Counted from the first letter of the stretch, positions 1 to 8,906 are shown. The stretch: 50,748 bases of DNA from Candidatus Merdivicinus intestinavium (GCA_018713245.1 DVFM01000060.1:1-50748), one strand, 5' to 3'. Notes: a model not told the origin generated them from the letters alone. Numbers and translations: made by a program.

Positions 1-770
1 ATCTTTTCCCCGCCGACGCTGGTGCCGGTACCCATGACCACGCTGCACACCAGCATCAGCCACACCGGGATGGCCACGCCGCTTACGCTGGTCTGGCCGC
101 CGGAAAAGGCGATTCCCAGAAACAGCACGCCGATAAACTTCTGGCCGTCCTGCGCGCCGTGCATAAAGCTCATGGCAGCCGCGCCGAAAATCTGCGCGCC
201 CTTAAAGAAACGGTTGGTTTTGCGGCGGTCCATCCGGCGGCAGATGATGCTGACCAGCTTGCAGAGCACCCAGCCGGACCCAAACCCCAGCGCCAGGCTC
301 AGCACCAGGCCGTAGAGCACCTTGCCCCATTCCGCCATGTTGACGCCTCCGATGCCGTTCTGAATGGCGATGGCGGCGCCGGTAAGGCCGGCGATGAGGC
401 TGTGGCTTTCACTGGTGGGAATGCCGAAATAGGAGGCGCCGACGCTGTAGACCACAATGGAAAACAGGGCCGCGCACAGGGCGATGAGGGCCTCCCGGGT
501 GTTGGAGCCGAAATCCACCATGTTGCTGATGGTGGAAGCCACCGAGCTGTTGATCTGGGTCATGACGAATACGCCCAGGAAGTTGAAAACGGCGCTCATC
601 CAGATGGCGCTGCGGACCCCCATGCAGCGGGTTGTGATGCAGGTGGCGATGGCGTTGGGAGCATCCGTCCAGCCGTTGACAAAAATAACCCCTAAGGTGA
701 GGGCAACGGTAATCATCAAAACCGGACTGGACAGGATATCCTGGATAAATGCGGTAAATGATACGTCCAT
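1..770 (-). CDS. pit: PiT-family inorganic phosphate transporter, 3' end outside window
   Basis: Translating the minus strand from the ATG at 770 gives an open frame to the window edge, so about 256 residues are visible and the C-terminus is missing. The N-terminus begins MDVSFTAFIQDILSSP and carries the PiT signature GWTDAPNAIATCITTR at about residues 28-43. A PTSESHSLIAG segment at about residues 121-131 is the second signature of these permeases. The protein is a multi-pass inner-membrane symporter that imports phosphate with H+ or Na+. The ATG follows an AGAGGTTTATT ribosome site. Its leader has a strong promoter and a terminator-like hairpin, so expression is probably set by attenuation. 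Family assignment is firm; substrate specificity is inferred from the family. Confidence 0.9.
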   Translation of the reverse strand, partial: MDVSFTAFIQDILSSPVLMITVALTLGVIFVNGWTDAPNAIATCITTRCMGVRSAIWMSAVFNFLGVFVMTQINSSVASTISNMVDFGSNTREALIALCAALFSIVVYSVGASYFGIPTSESHSLIAGLTGAAIAIQNGIGGVNMAEWGKVLYGLVLSLALGFGSGWVLCKLVSIICRRMDRRKTNRFFKGAQIFGAAAMSFMHGAQDGQKFIGVLFLGIAFSGGQTSVSGVAIPVWLMLVCSVVMGTGTSVGGEK

Positions 771-804
771 AATAAACCTCTTTACACAATTTTTACACAC
801 ACGA

Positions 805-927
805 GAAAAGAGACAGAACCCTCCGCCTTGAGTCCTGCCTCTTTTGCTGCCGAACCGAAAGCCGAACGGCCGTCATTTTTCTATTGGGAAACCGGTGGGC
901 AGTCCATGGCTCCGCCCAATCCCAGTA
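805..927 (-). promoter_or_regulatory. Structured 5' leader of the phosphate transporter gene, candidate riboswitch or attenuator
   Basis: The minus-strand RNA starting near 927 has an upstream stem (ATTGGG at 883-888 with CCCAAT at 915-920, extended by CGG/CCG) and a GC-rich hairpin around 850-872. It ends in a terminator-like hairpin at 809-842 followed by a U-run, about 35 nt before the start codon. A terminator between a promoter and its only gene is the usual layout of a transcription attenuator. The sequence does not match the conserved cores of SAM, T-box, cobalamin, c-di-GMP, fluoride, ZTP or guanidine riboswitches as I know them, so the signal is unknown. Confidence 0.55.
809..842 (-). 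terminator. Terminator-like hairpin in the phosphate transporter leader
   Basis: AGAGACAGAAC (809-819) pairs with GTCCTGCCTCT (832-842), with two G-U pairs in the RNA. On the minus strand the stem is followed by TTTT. It lies upstream of the start codon at 770, so it can only act on the leader transcript. Confidence 0.6.
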
Positions 928-933
928 TTACCA

Positions 934-962
934 AGTATATACAAACATTATAGATATGTCAA
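934..962 (-). promoter_or_regulatory. Sigma-A promoter of the phosphate transporter leader
   Basis: Read on the minus strand there is a perfect TTGACA at 962-957, a 17-bp spacer, and TATACT at 939-934. Transcription should start near 927. Confidence 0.8.
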
Positions 963-977
963 TAAAATTTTAACAAC

Positions 978-1015
978 TTTGTCGAATCGCCTAAATTGTT
1001 CCAAAATTCGACAAA
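978..1015. promoter_or_regulatory. Inverted pair of Spo0A-like boxes
   Basis: TTTGTCGAAT (978-987) and ATTCGACAAA (1006-1015) form a perfect 10-bp inverted repeat with an 18-bp spacer. Each arm contains TGTCGAA, the known core of the Spo0A binding site. The pair lies just upstream of the phosphate transporter -35 element and upstream of the amidohydrolase gene, so it could control either. Confidence 0.5.
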
Positions 1016-1121
1016 CATATTATTTCTTTGTACAGAGGTTGCCCCAACGCTCATTTTACAGAACGGGAGCCCGGATAACGGGGCGGAAAACGGACAGGCT
1101 AAAGCGGAAGGGGGAGATGGC

Positions 1122-2708
1122 ATGAAAAAGCTGTATGCCGGGGGACCGGTCCTGACCATGGGGGAGCCTTTCTGCTCGGAAGCGGTGCTGACAGAAGGCG
1201 GGCGGATTCTTCGGGTAGGGAAAGAAGCGGCGCTGCGGGCGGCTGCGCCGGAAGCGGAGGAGGTCCGGCTGGAGGGGCGGACGCTGATGCCCGCCTTTGT
1301 GGATTCGCACAGCCATTTTGCCGCCTGCGCCCACGCGATGCTCCAATGTTCCGTCGCGGAGGAGCGGGACTTTGACGGGATTTCGGCGCGGCTCCGCCGC
1401 TATATCCGGGAGAAAGGCATAAAGCCGGGGGAATGGGTGGCAGCGCGGGACCTTGACCCTGCGCGCCTGCGGGAAAAGCGCCTGCCTGACCGCCGCCTGC
1501 TGGACGAAGCCGCCCCGGAAAACCCCGTGATTCTGCAGCACCGCTCCGGTCACAGCGGCGTTCTCAGCACGCTCGCGTTAAAGTCCGCCGGGATCACGTC
1601 CGAAACGCCGGACCCGGAGGGCGGACGGATCGAGCGGGAAAACGGCCGCCTCACCGGCCGGCTGGAGGAGGCAGCTTTTCTGCGGGCGGTCCGGGCGCTG
1701 CCCCGGCCGTCCGTGGAGGAACTGGTTCGGGCCTGCGGGGAAGCGCAGCGGCTGTACGCCTCCTTTGGGATTGCGACCGTTCAGGAGGGACTGCTGACGC
1801 CCGAGATGCTGCCCCTTTACCGGGAACTGTTGGACAGGAAGGCGCTGCGGCTGGATGCCGCCGCCTACGCGGACCCCTGGGAGGGCCGGGAGGCTGCCGA
1901 AGCATTTCCCCAGTGCGTGGGCAGATATTGGCGGCGGTTCAAACTGGGCGGATATAAGATTTTTCTGGACGGGTCCCCCCAAAGCCGCACCGCCTGGATG
2001 CGCGAGCCCTATCCGGGCGGGGATTACCGGGGTTATCCGGCTCTGCCGGACGCGCAGGTGGAGGAGGCTGTAGAGATAGCGCTGGCGGAGGGGCGGCAGC
2101 TCCTGGCCCACTGCAACGGCGACGCTGCGGCGGAGCAGTTCCTCCGCGCTTTGGAGAAGGCCAAAGCGGCGGGCCAAGACACCGCCGCCATCCGGCCGGT
2201 GATGATCCACGCCCAGCTGGTCGGAAAGGACCAGCTGGCCAGATTCGGCCCGCTGGGGCTCATCCCCTCCTTTTTTGCTGCCCACGTTTATCATTGGGGC
2301 GGCGCACATCTGGAAATCTTCGGCCCGGAGCGCGCCGCAGGCATCAGCCCGGCCGCCAGCGCCGGGAGGCTGGGGCTCCCCTATACGCTCCACCAGGACG
2401 CGCCGGTGATCCCGCCTGACATGATGGAAACGGTCTGGTGCGCAGTCAACCGCGTGACGCGGGAGGGGGTTTGCCTGGGGCCGGAGGAGCGCATTTCCGT
2501 GAAGGATGCCCTCTGCGCCGTAACCGTCCATGCCGCGCGCCAATGCTTTGAGGAAGGGGAGAAAGGCTCGCTGGAACCCGGAAAACGGGCGGACCTGGTG
2601 ATCCTGGACCGAAATCCCCTGGAGGTTCCGCCTATGGAGCTAAACCGCATCCGGGTCCTGGAGACGGTGAAGGATGGAGAGACGGTTTATCGCCGCGATT
2701 CACAGTAA
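1122..2708 (+). CDS. Amidohydrolase of the YtcJ/AepA type (Amidohydro_3)
   Basis: A 528-residue cytoplasmic metal-dependent hydrolase. The start is the ATG at 1122 after AAGGGGGAGATGG; longer in-frame readings would begin at non-ATG codons without a ribosome site. The metal-binding motif is DSHSHF near residue 61, followed by a conserved YKIFLDGSPQSRTAWM stretch, HCNGDAAAEQF, a MIHAQLV strand, and HQDAPVIPPDMMETVW near the C-terminus. The PGKRADLVILD segment is the family's closing strand. Relatives hydrolyse amide or formamide bonds, but their substrates are mostly unknown. It is monocistronic and followed by a terminator. No signal peptide is visible. Confidence 0.85.
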   Translation: MKKLYAGGPVLTMGEPFCSEAVLTEGGRILRVGKEAALRAAAPEAEEVRLEGRTLMPAFVDSHSHFAACAHAMLQCSVAEERDFDGISARLRRYIREKGIKPGEWVAARDLDPARLREKRLPDRRLLDEAAPENPVILQHRSGHSGVLSTLALKSAGITSETPDPEGGRIERENGRLTGRLEEAAFLRAVRALPRPSVEELVRACGEAQRLYASFGIATVQEGLLTPEMLPLYRELLDRKALRLDAAAYADPWEGREAAEAFPQCVGRYWRRFKLGGYKIFLDGSPQSRTAWMREPYPGGDYRGYPALPDAQVEEAVEIALAEGRQLLAHCNGDAAAEQFLRALEKAKAAGQDTAAIRPVMIHAQLVGKDQLARFGPLGLIPSFFAAHVYHWGGAHLEIFGPERAAGISPAASAGRLGLPYTLHQDAPVIPPDMMETVWCAVNRVTREGVCLGPEERISVKDALCAVTVHAARQCFEEGEKGSLEPGKRADLVILDRNPLEVPPMELNRIRVLETVKDGETVYRRDSQ

Positions 2709-2713
2709 AAGGG

Positions 2714-2750
2714 CAGCGCCCCGCGTTTCGCCGCAGGGCGCTGTTTTGTT
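2714..2750. terminator. Bidirectional rho-independent terminator
   Basis: CAGCGCCC (2714-2721) pairs with GGGCGCTG (2736-2743), followed by TTTTGTT on the plus strand and CCCTTTT on the minus strand. It separates the convergent amidohydrolase and AraC-type genes. Confidence 0.8.
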
Positions 2751-2751
2751 A

Positions 2752-5055
2752 TTATGTGTTATTCTGCATCAGCTTTCGATAGGCTCCCGGGGTAATGCCC
2801 TCAATTTTTCGGAAAATTTTGATGAGAGCGGTACCGTTTAAAAATCCCGTCCGAACGGCAATGTCCTCCATCGTCATGGCGGTGTGGGAGAGCAGTTCTT
2901 TGGCGCTTTCAATCCGCAGCTGATAAAGGTAATCCAATGGCGCCTGGCCGAATTGCAGCTTGAACAGCCTGGAGAGATAGGAGGGGGAAATGTTCAGAGC
3001 GTTTCCGAGGGCGTTATTGTTGAGGTTTGGATCGGTGTAATGATCCTGAATATAGGAGGCGGCTTTGTCGCAGATGGTGTGGGTCTCATGACTGGAGAGA
3101 CGGAGCTGCCGGAGTTGGTTCAGAGCTTCCTCCAAAATGGCGCGGTAGTCGAACAGCGTGTCCGCGTCGAACAGCCTGCGGATGAGGGAATCCTCTTCCG
3201 GGAGAGAGGGGCCGATCTGCCGGGCAATTTTGCCCACAGTGTTGGTCAATTCGTACTTGATGCACTGCACCGCTTCGCAAGAATCCTGCGGAGAAATTTC
3301 AAAGCAGGCGAGAGCGGCTTCCGTCGCTTGGGCAGGTGTCTCTTTTGAATCCTGATAGACATAATTCAAAAGGATCTGGGAAGCTTTGGATTCCGCAGCG
3401 CTGTTGTAACGGAAGGGACGGTTTTTCACGTCCCGGTAAAGGATTGACTTGCCCTTCCCGTACAGAAAGCGGTAGTTCATAGCGTGAACGGCCTGGGCAT
3501 AGGCAGTGTGGATGCCCTGAAGGCCGCTCTGGATTTCGCTGACAGCCCAGGTGAAGCAGATCCCGAAATGGTTCGTTAACAGGTCCGACAGCTTCATGCA
3601 GATACTGCACACGTCGGCAGTCAGCGCCTCGTCCGGCGCGCCGCGGAAGTTCAGAAGCCCCACCTGGCGCATGGCCCCCAGCTCCAGCATGAAGCCCTGG
3701 TGGGAAGCAGCGCAGAGCTCCTCGAAAATATTGGCGAAAATCAGGGAGAGGAGCCGTTGGGTGTCGGAATTTTCCCGGCTTCCGACCAGATTTTCATCAA
3801 AGCTTTCTACGCGAATGAGTACTGCACAGAATTTGTCTGAAAGGAGGGAAATCTGATGGGCGGAAAAGGCGTCCTCCTCTCCATCTTGATTCCAGGTCCC
3901 CTGGAGTGCCCGCAGGAGGAAATCCTCCCGAAGGGCGTGACTTTCGTTTTCAATCCTGCTGGAAAGCAGATTGTTTTCTTCAAAGGATTGCTGCAGGATG
4001 GTGCGGACAAATTCCAGCTCATCCTGTTCGGAACGGTCGTACTGGCGGTTGGTTTTGCTGTGAATGGTGCGGAGCAGGGAAGTGATGGGGGAATAGTTGC
4101 GCTTGGACAGGTAGACAGTAACGGCCGCCGAAATGCACATGCACAGCGTCAGGCTCACCAGGCAGACCGTCCGCAGCGTATTGAGCTTTTCCCAGAAGGC
4201 GGACGCGGAGGTCAGGGAAACATAGGTGCAGTCCAGCACGGTCGAATCAAAGAGCTGCACCATGTATTTCTGGCCGCCGATCGTATCCTCCCGGGAAACC
4301 CCGTCGGTATAACGGGAAAGGTCCAGTTCCCCCTGAAATTCCGCGGAGGCCGCCAGCGGCGTTCCGTCTTTGTTAAAGATGAGAATGACGCCGTCACGGT
4401 GAAAGTTAGCGCTTTGGAGCATTTCCGCCAGCAGGGACGGATGAAGCGCTACGCAGGCTGTCATTTCCGGCTCTCCCAGGGCGTATCCGGCGTTTTGTGC
4501 CATAGCAACCGCCAGGGTTGGCTGAGTGATGGCTCCGCCCAGTGAAATAAGTTCCGGCGTGTTGCCGCGGTCAAGAATCAGATTGTCCCGGAAAGCTTCC
4601 TCAGACATGGAAGCGATTTCCAGGTTTTTAGCATAGTAGGTGGAAGCGTAGGAGGAGCAGGACAGGGAGGAATATCCGGCGGATATAATCCGGTCGGAAT
4701 CATAATAATAGACAAAGACGTCTGAGAAGGTATCCTGGGGAAGGCCTGACAGATATTGCTTGATCTGATAAGTATCATAGCCGTTTCCCGCCTCAGATTC
4801 ATAAGCCCGCCGCTTGACACTATCATCCTGAAGGACCTTAAAGGACGTGTGCACCATTTCGGAAAGGCGGGAATCGACGTTATTGAAAAACTGATGCAGG
4901 CTGTTTTCGCTGGAAATCAAAATTTCGTTGCGGATGGAAACCTCGGCGCAGGCGTAGGTAACAAAGATGGTCAGGAAAGGGACCAGGAGGATCATCAAAT
5001 AGGAATACAGGAACCTTACAAAAAAGCTTCGGTTGTGTCCTTTTCGAAAAATCAT
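2752..5055 (-). CDS. Membrane-anchored AraC-family transcriptional regulator
   Basis: A 767-residue regulator of the large sensor type common beside sugar ABC transporters in Clostridia and Paenibacillus. A TM segment lies near residues 13-38 (FLYSYLMILLVPFLTIFV). It is followed by an extracytoplasmic sensor domain to about residue 290, a second TM near 292-315 (VCLVSLTLCMCISAAVTVYL), a cytoplasmic linker, and a C-terminal double HTH of AraC type (about 665-767) ending in IAVRTGFLNGTALIKIFRKI and TPGAYRK. The ATG at 5055 follows GAGGAGGG. It is divergent from the solute-binding protein gene, so it probably senses an extracellular saccharide or the loaded binding protein and activates the transporter. 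The ligand is not deducible. Confidence 0.88.
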   Translation of the reverse strand: MIFRKGHNRSFFVRFLYSYLMILLVPFLTIFVTYACAEVSIRNEILISSENSLHQFFNNVDSRLSEMVHTSFKVLQDDSVKRRAYESEAGNGYDTYQIKQYLSGLPQDTFSDVFVYYYDSDRIISAGYSSLSCSSYASTYYAKNLEIASMSEEAFRDNLILDRGNTPELISLGGAITQPTLAVAMAQNAGYALGEPEMTACVALHPSLLAEMLQSANFHRDGVILIFNKDGTPLAASAEFQGELDLSRYTDGVSREDTIGGQKYMVQLFDSTVLDCTYVSLTSASAFWEKLNTLRTVCLVSLTLCMCISAAVTVYLSKRNYSPITSLLRTIHSKTNRQYDRSEQDELEFVRTILQQSFEENNLLSSRIENESHALREDFLLRALQGTWNQDGEEDAFSAHQISLLSDKFCAVLIRVESFDENLVGSRENSDTQRLLSLIFANIFEELCAASHQGFMLELGAMRQVGLLNFRGAPDEALTADVCSICMKLSDLLTNHFGICFTWAVSEIQSGLQGIHTAYAQAVHAMNYRFLYGKGKSILYRDVKNRPFRYNSAAESKASQILLNYVYQDSKETPAQATEAALACFEISPQDSCEAVQCIKYELTNTVGKIARQIGPSLPEEDSLIRRLFDADTLFDYRAILEEALNQLRQLRLSSHETHTICDKAASYIQDHYTDPNLNNNALGNALNISPSYLSRLFKLQFGQAPLDYLYQLRIESAKELLSHTAMTMEDIAVRTGFLNGTALIKIFRKIEGITPGAYRKLMQNNT

Positions 5056-5084
5056 ACGAAATCCCTCCTCTTTTGGATGATAAT

Positions 5085-5113
5085 ATTATACCAAAAATCC
5101 GAATTTTTTTCAA
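5085..5113 (-). promoter_or_regulatory. Promoter of the AraC-type regulator gene
   Basis: On the minus strand TTGAAA (5113-5108), a 17-bp spacer and TATAAT (5090-5085) sit 30 bp upstream of the ATG at 5055. Confidence 0.75.
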
Positions 5114-5153
5114 TTCTGCGGCATTCCTATTTTCGAAAATGGAAGCGGATTTT

Positions 5154-5174
5154 AAAAATGAGCAATTCATTTTT
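5154..5174. promoter_or_regulatory. Inverted repeat in the regulator/transporter intergenic region
   Basis: AAAAATGA (5154-5161) and TCATTTTT (5167-5174) form an 8-bp inverted repeat around GCAAT, midway between the divergent genes. It is a candidate operator for the AraC-type protein or another regulator. AraC-family sites are more often direct repeats, so this is only a suggestion. Confidence 0.3.
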
Positions 5175-5230
5175 GAGGTTTGAGCAGTTGTTTTGGGATT
5201 CTGCTGCTGGTTTTTGTTTGGTTTTCCCGC

Positions 5231-5236
5231 TATACT
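5231..5236 (+). promoter_or_regulatory. Candidate -10 element of the solute-binding protein operon
   Basis: TATACT at 5231-5236 has no good -35 at 17 bp (TGGTTT), which fits an activator-dependent promoter. The start codon is 93 bp downstream. Confidence 0.4.
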
Positions 5237-5328
5237 GAAGCTGTCAAAAAGGTTGGACTCCCCAAAACCCAAAATATGATGTCCAACAAATCATAAGACG
5301 AGACGAAATGAGTTAGGAGGAACACAAC

Positions 5329-6963
5329 ATGAAAAAACAGGCTTTGGCGGCAATCCTCGCGGCGCTGATGGCGGCTTCCGCTCTTTCCGGCTGCGGCGGC
5401 GGGGGAGAATCCTCTCAGAGCGGAACAGAGAGCAGCACCCAGTCCAGTGCAGCGGCATCTTCCGGCGAAACGGGGACGGAGGAATTTGCAGGCTATCCCA
5501 TTGAGACCGATCAGACGCTTACTGTCTGGACTGCGGGCACGCTGGGACCGGATTCCTCTTATACGGATTACACCGAATCCCCCTTCCACACAGGGCTTGC
5601 CGAAATGACCGGCATCAATGTGGAATGGCAGTTCCCGTCGGCAGGAACGGACAACACCCAGGCGTTTAACCTGATGCTGGTCAGCGACGATCTGCCGGAC
5701 ATCATTTTTTACCAGATTATCAGCAATGCGCAGCAGTATATCGATGACGGCGTTATCCGCGATCTGACTGCCGACCTTCCGGTATATGCGCCCAATTACT
5801 GGCAGTATCTTCAGGAAAACGAGCATTATGACAAATCTCTGAAAACGGACGCGGGACAGTATTACGGCGTGGGGAGCTTCCGGGAATCCATTTGGGGCGC
5901 AGTTTATGCGGGTCCGGTCCTCCGGAAGGATTGGCTGGACGAGCAGGGACTGGACGAGCCTGTTACCATGGAGGACTGGGACAATATTATCCGTACATTT
6001 AACGAAGCCTACGGGGCGAGATTTGCTTTTGTCCCGTCCAGAATGTACACCGGCTTTGGCTCCGCTTACGGCGCTTTTGCCACCTTTACCCCCGGCTTTT
6101 ACATTGACGACAACGACCAGGTTCAGTACGCGATGGCCCAGGAAAACTGGAAAAACTACATGCAGCAGCTCAATACCTGGTACGAGGACGGCCTGATTGA
6201 CCCGGATTCCGTCACGCTGGACGACGATGGAATGAACACCAAGACCCTGAATAATGAAACCGGCACAACCGTGACTGCGATCAGCCAGATGAGCGCCTGG
6301 ATTCAGAATGCGGACTCCGCCGGAACGGGTGCGGAGTGGATCGGCGTATCCTACCCTGTGGCCCAGGAGGGCGATGCGATTGTAGCCACTCAAATGGAGG
6401 ATACCGTTCAGAACTACGTTGCTGCTGTCACCACCAGCTGTTCCGACGAGAATCTCCCTCTGGCCCTGCGCTGGCTGGACTACGGCTTTACGGAGGAAGG
6501 CTACATGTACTGGAACTATGGGACCGAGGGCGTCAGCTACACAATGGAGGACGGCGTGCCCACCTTTACCGATACCGTTCTGAATGATCCTGCCGGCACC
6601 CGTTACGGTCTTGACAAATATATCGGCACGCAGTGGGCAGGCATCTCCAAGCAGGCGGAGGGCATGGTCAAGCAGAAGAATGCGCCGGAATCCGTAGCAG
6701 CGGTAGACCTTTGGGTGGAAAACAACGAAATGACCGAACATCTGATGCCCTACGGTGTGACCTTGACCACCGAAGAAAGCACCGAGTACAGCTCTCTTGC
6801 AACTTCCATCAACACTTATGCTTCGGAAATGGCGCTCAAATATCTGACCGGCGAGGAATCCCTGGATAATTTTGACAGCTTTGTGGAAACCCTCAACGGG
6901 ATGGGGCTCGAGCGCGTCCTGGAAATTCAGCAGGCAGCCTACGACCGTTTTCTGGCCCGGTAA
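5329..6963 (+). CDS. Extracellular solute-binding lipoprotein of a sugar ABC transporter
   Basis: A 544-residue lipoprotein. Residues 1-21 are a signal peptide ending in the lipobox LSGC, with the lipidated Cys followed by a Gly/Ser/Glu-rich linker. The mature part, with DDLPDIIFYQ and LRKDWLDEQGLDEPVTMEDW, matches family-1 binding proteins of the LplA/YtcQ group that serve oligosaccharide importers. It is anchored outside the membrane and hands its ligand to the two permeases that follow. The ATG at 5329 is preceded by TTAGGAGG. No transporter ATPase is encoded nearby, so the system probably uses a shared MsmX-type ATPase encoded elsewhere. The sugar is unknown. Confidence 0.9.
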   Translation: MKKQALAAILAALMAASALSGCGGGGESSQSGTESSTQSSAAASSGETGTEEFAGYPIETDQTLTVWTAGTLGPDSSYTDYTESPFHTGLAEMTGINVEWQFPSAGTDNTQAFNLMLVSDDLPDIIFYQIISNAQQYIDDGVIRDLTADLPVYAPNYWQYLQENEHYDKSLKTDAGQYYGVGSFRESIWGAVYAGPVLRKDWLDEQGLDEPVTMEDWDNIIRTFNEAYGARFAFVPSRMYTGFGSAYGAFATFTPGFYIDDNDQVQYAMAQENWKNYMQQLNTWYEDGLIDPDSVTLDDDGMNTKTLNNETGTTVTAISQMSAWIQNADSAGTGAEWIGVSYPVAQEGDAIVATQMEDTVQNYVAAVTTSCSDENLPLALRWLDYGFTEEGYMYWNYGTEGVSYTMEDGVPTFTDTVLNDPAGTRYGLDKYIGTQWAGISKQAEGMVKQKNAPESVAAVDLWVENNEMTEHLMPYGVTLTTEESTEYSSLATSINTYASEMALKYLTGEESLDNFDSFVETLNGMGLERVLEIQQAAYDRFLAR

Positions 6964-7032
6964 CCTGCTGCAGATCCTGGCGCCGCCCTTTTCCGGGCCG
7001 CCGGGAAACCATATACGGAAGGAGTGCCTGCA

Positions 7033-7968
7033 ATGGCAAAAAATACATCTGCGAAAAGGCCGCTGGGGCAGGTCCTGTCGCGCGATTTCCAGCAGAACAA
7101 ATGGAAATATCTGATGATTCTGCCGGTGGTCGTTTATTTTATCCTCTTTGCTTACAAACCGATGTACGGCATTATTATCGCATTTAAACAGTACCGCCCC
7201 ACGCTGGGAATTATGGAAAGTCCCTGGGTCGGGCTGGATCAGTTCGTCACCTTCTTCAGGGATCCTTACTTCTGGCGGCTTCTGCGCAACACCTTTTCCA
7301 TCAGCGGGCTCAGCATCCTGTTCGGTTTCCCGGCTCCAATTCTGCTGGCGCTGCTTTTAAACGAAATCCGCTGCAACTGGTTTAAGCGGACGGTCCAGAC
7401 GGTCTCTTACATGCCCTACTTTATCTCCGTGGTGGTCATGTGCGGCCTTTTGAAGGCGTTCTGTCAGACGGGCGGCGTTTTTAACGATGTAATTGCTGCT
7501 TTCGGCGGGACTCGGGAGAATCTGCTTTCGGCTAAGGAGAATTTTTACCCCATCTACGTTTTGTCCGGCATTTGGCAGTCTATCGGCTGGGATTCCATCA
7601 TCTACCTGGCGGCTCTTTCGGGTATCGACCAGCAGCAGTATGAGGCAGCAAGGATAGATGGCGCGGGACGCTTCCGCCAGATGTTTTCGATTACCCTCCC
7701 CGGCCTGATGCCCACCATCACCATCCTCTTTATCCTGCGGATGGGCGGCATTCTGAACGTGGGATTTGAAAAAATTCTACTGCTCTACCAGCCTCTGACT
7801 TATGAGGTGGCCGATGTAATTTCCACCTACGTTTACCGCAAGGGTATTATTGAGGCAAACTACAGCTATTCGACGGCGGTGGGGCTTTTCAATTCTCTGG
7901 TGAATATCGTTTTCCTGCTGGCGACCAACGCTGTCAGCCGCAGGCTGAGCGAAACCAGCCTGTTCTGA
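7033..7968 (+). CDS. Sugar ABC transporter permease, LplB type
   Basis: A 311-residue permease with about six TM helices, starting at the ATG at 7033, nine bases after AAGGAG. An upstream in-frame GTG abuts the ribosome site and was not used. The N-terminus is cytoplasmic and basic, then LMILPVVVYFILFAYKPMYG forms the first helix. The EAARIDGAGRFRQMFSITLP stretch near residue 213 is the conserved EAA loop that docks the ATPase. It is 69 bp downstream of the binding protein and 12 bp before the second permease, consistent with one operon. Confidence 0.9.
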   Translation: MAKNTSAKRPLGQVLSRDFQQNKWKYLMILPVVVYFILFAYKPMYGIIIAFKQYRPTLGIMESPWVGLDQFVTFFRDPYFWRLLRNTFSISGLSILFGFPAPILLALLLNEIRCNWFKRTVQTVSYMPYFISVVVMCGLLKAFCQTGGVFNDVIAAFGGTRENLLSAKENFYPIYVLSGIWQSIGWDSIIYLAALSGIDQQQYEAARIDGAGRFRQMFSITLPGLMPTITILFILRMGGILNVGFEKILLLYQPLTYEVADVISTYVYRKGIIEANYSYSTAVGLFNSLVNIVFLLATNAVSRRLSETSLF

Positions 7969-7980
7969 GGAGGGACTGAC

Positions 7981-8865
7981 ATGAGTTTGCGAAAAAAGAC
8001 CGCGGGGGACTGGGCGTTTGACATTGTGAATACGCTCATCATGCTGGCGCTGGTTTTTGTTACCCTCTACCCCATGTATTATGTGCTGTGCGCTTCCTTC
8101 AGCGACAACACCTACCTGGTAGCACATCCCGGGGTGCTGTTCCGGCCCCACGGCTTCACACTGGGCGCTTATCAGATGACTTTCCGTCACCCGCTCATTC
8201 TCAGCGGTTACCGGAATATCCTCATAATTCTGGTGTGCGCCCTGCCCCTCAATATCGTGATGACCCTGTTCTGCGGCTATTTCATGGCCTGCAAAAAGAT
8301 GGTGTTTAAGAGAGCCATCGTATTCTTTATGATGTTCACCATGTTCTTTTCGGGAGGGCTCATCCCGTCCTATCTGAACCAGCGTTCTCTGGGACTTTTC
8401 AATAACCTTTGGGCGCTGATTATCCCGGGGGCGCTGTCGCTTTACAACGCCATCATCTGCAAGACGGCGATTGAGGCGGTGCCGGAAGGGCTGACGGAAT
8501 CTGCCTATATCGACGGGGCCAACGATATTATTATTCTGTTCCGCATTGTCGTTCCCCTGATAATGCCTACCATGGCGGTGCTGCTGCTCTATTATGGGGT
8601 GGGGCACTGGAACAACTGGTTCAATGCTTCCATCTACATCACTGATAACAGCCTCCTGCCCATTCAGAACGTTCTGCGGGCCCTGCTGATCGCCAATACA
8701 GATGTTTTGGGAAGCGGCCAGAGCGTTGGGGATCAATACGACAGCTATGCGGAAACCATCAAGTATTCCGCCATCATTGTAACCACCGTTCCGGTTTTGT
8801 TCATCTATCCGTTTTTGCAGAAATATTTTGTAAAAGGCGTTATGATCGGCGCCGTCAAAGGATAA
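7981..8865 (+). CDS. Sugar ABC transporter permease, LplC/YtcP type
   Basis: A 294-residue permease and partner of the preceding gene. The first helix is DIVNTLIMLALVFVTLYPMY, followed by the family motif LCASFSDN. The EAA-loop equivalent near residues 174-191 reads GLTESAYIDGANDIIILF. Proteins of this family end in a short FVKGVMIGAVKG tail, as here. It completes a binding protein + two-permease importer. A GC-rich hairpin follows the stop codon. Confidence 0.9.
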   Translation: MSLRKKTAGDWAFDIVNTLIMLALVFVTLYPMYYVLCASFSDNTYLVAHPGVLFRPHGFTLGAYQMTFRHPLILSGYRNILIILVCALPLNIVMTLFCGYFMACKKMVFKRAIVFFMMFTMFFSGGLIPSYLNQRSLGLFNNLWALIIPGALSLYNAIICKTAIEAVPEGLTESAYIDGANDIIILFRIVVPLIMPTMAVLLLYYGVGHWNNWFNASIYITDNSLLPIQNVLRALLIANTDVLGSGQSVGDQYDSYAETIKYSAIIVTTVPVLFIYPFLQKYFVKGVMIGAVKG

Positions 8866-8870
8866 GCGTC

Positions 8871-8906
8871 CGCCCGGGGACTCAAAACAAGTTCCCGGGC
8901 GCTTTC
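8871..8906 (+). terminator. Terminator after the sugar transporter operon
   Basis: CGCCCGGG (8871-8878) pairs with CCCGGGCG (8894-8901), followed by CTTTC. The U-tract is short, so strength is uncertain. Confidence 0.5.

Noticed and set aside
996..1121. N-terminal extension of the amidohydrolase from a TTG at 996
   Set aside because: It would add 42 residues of non-family sequence without a ribosome site and overlap the Spo0A-like boxes.
5230..6741. A 503-codon minus-strand frame opposite the solute-binding protein
   Set aside because: The plus strand encodes a lipoprotein with a lipobox and normal length; the antisense frame has no motif.
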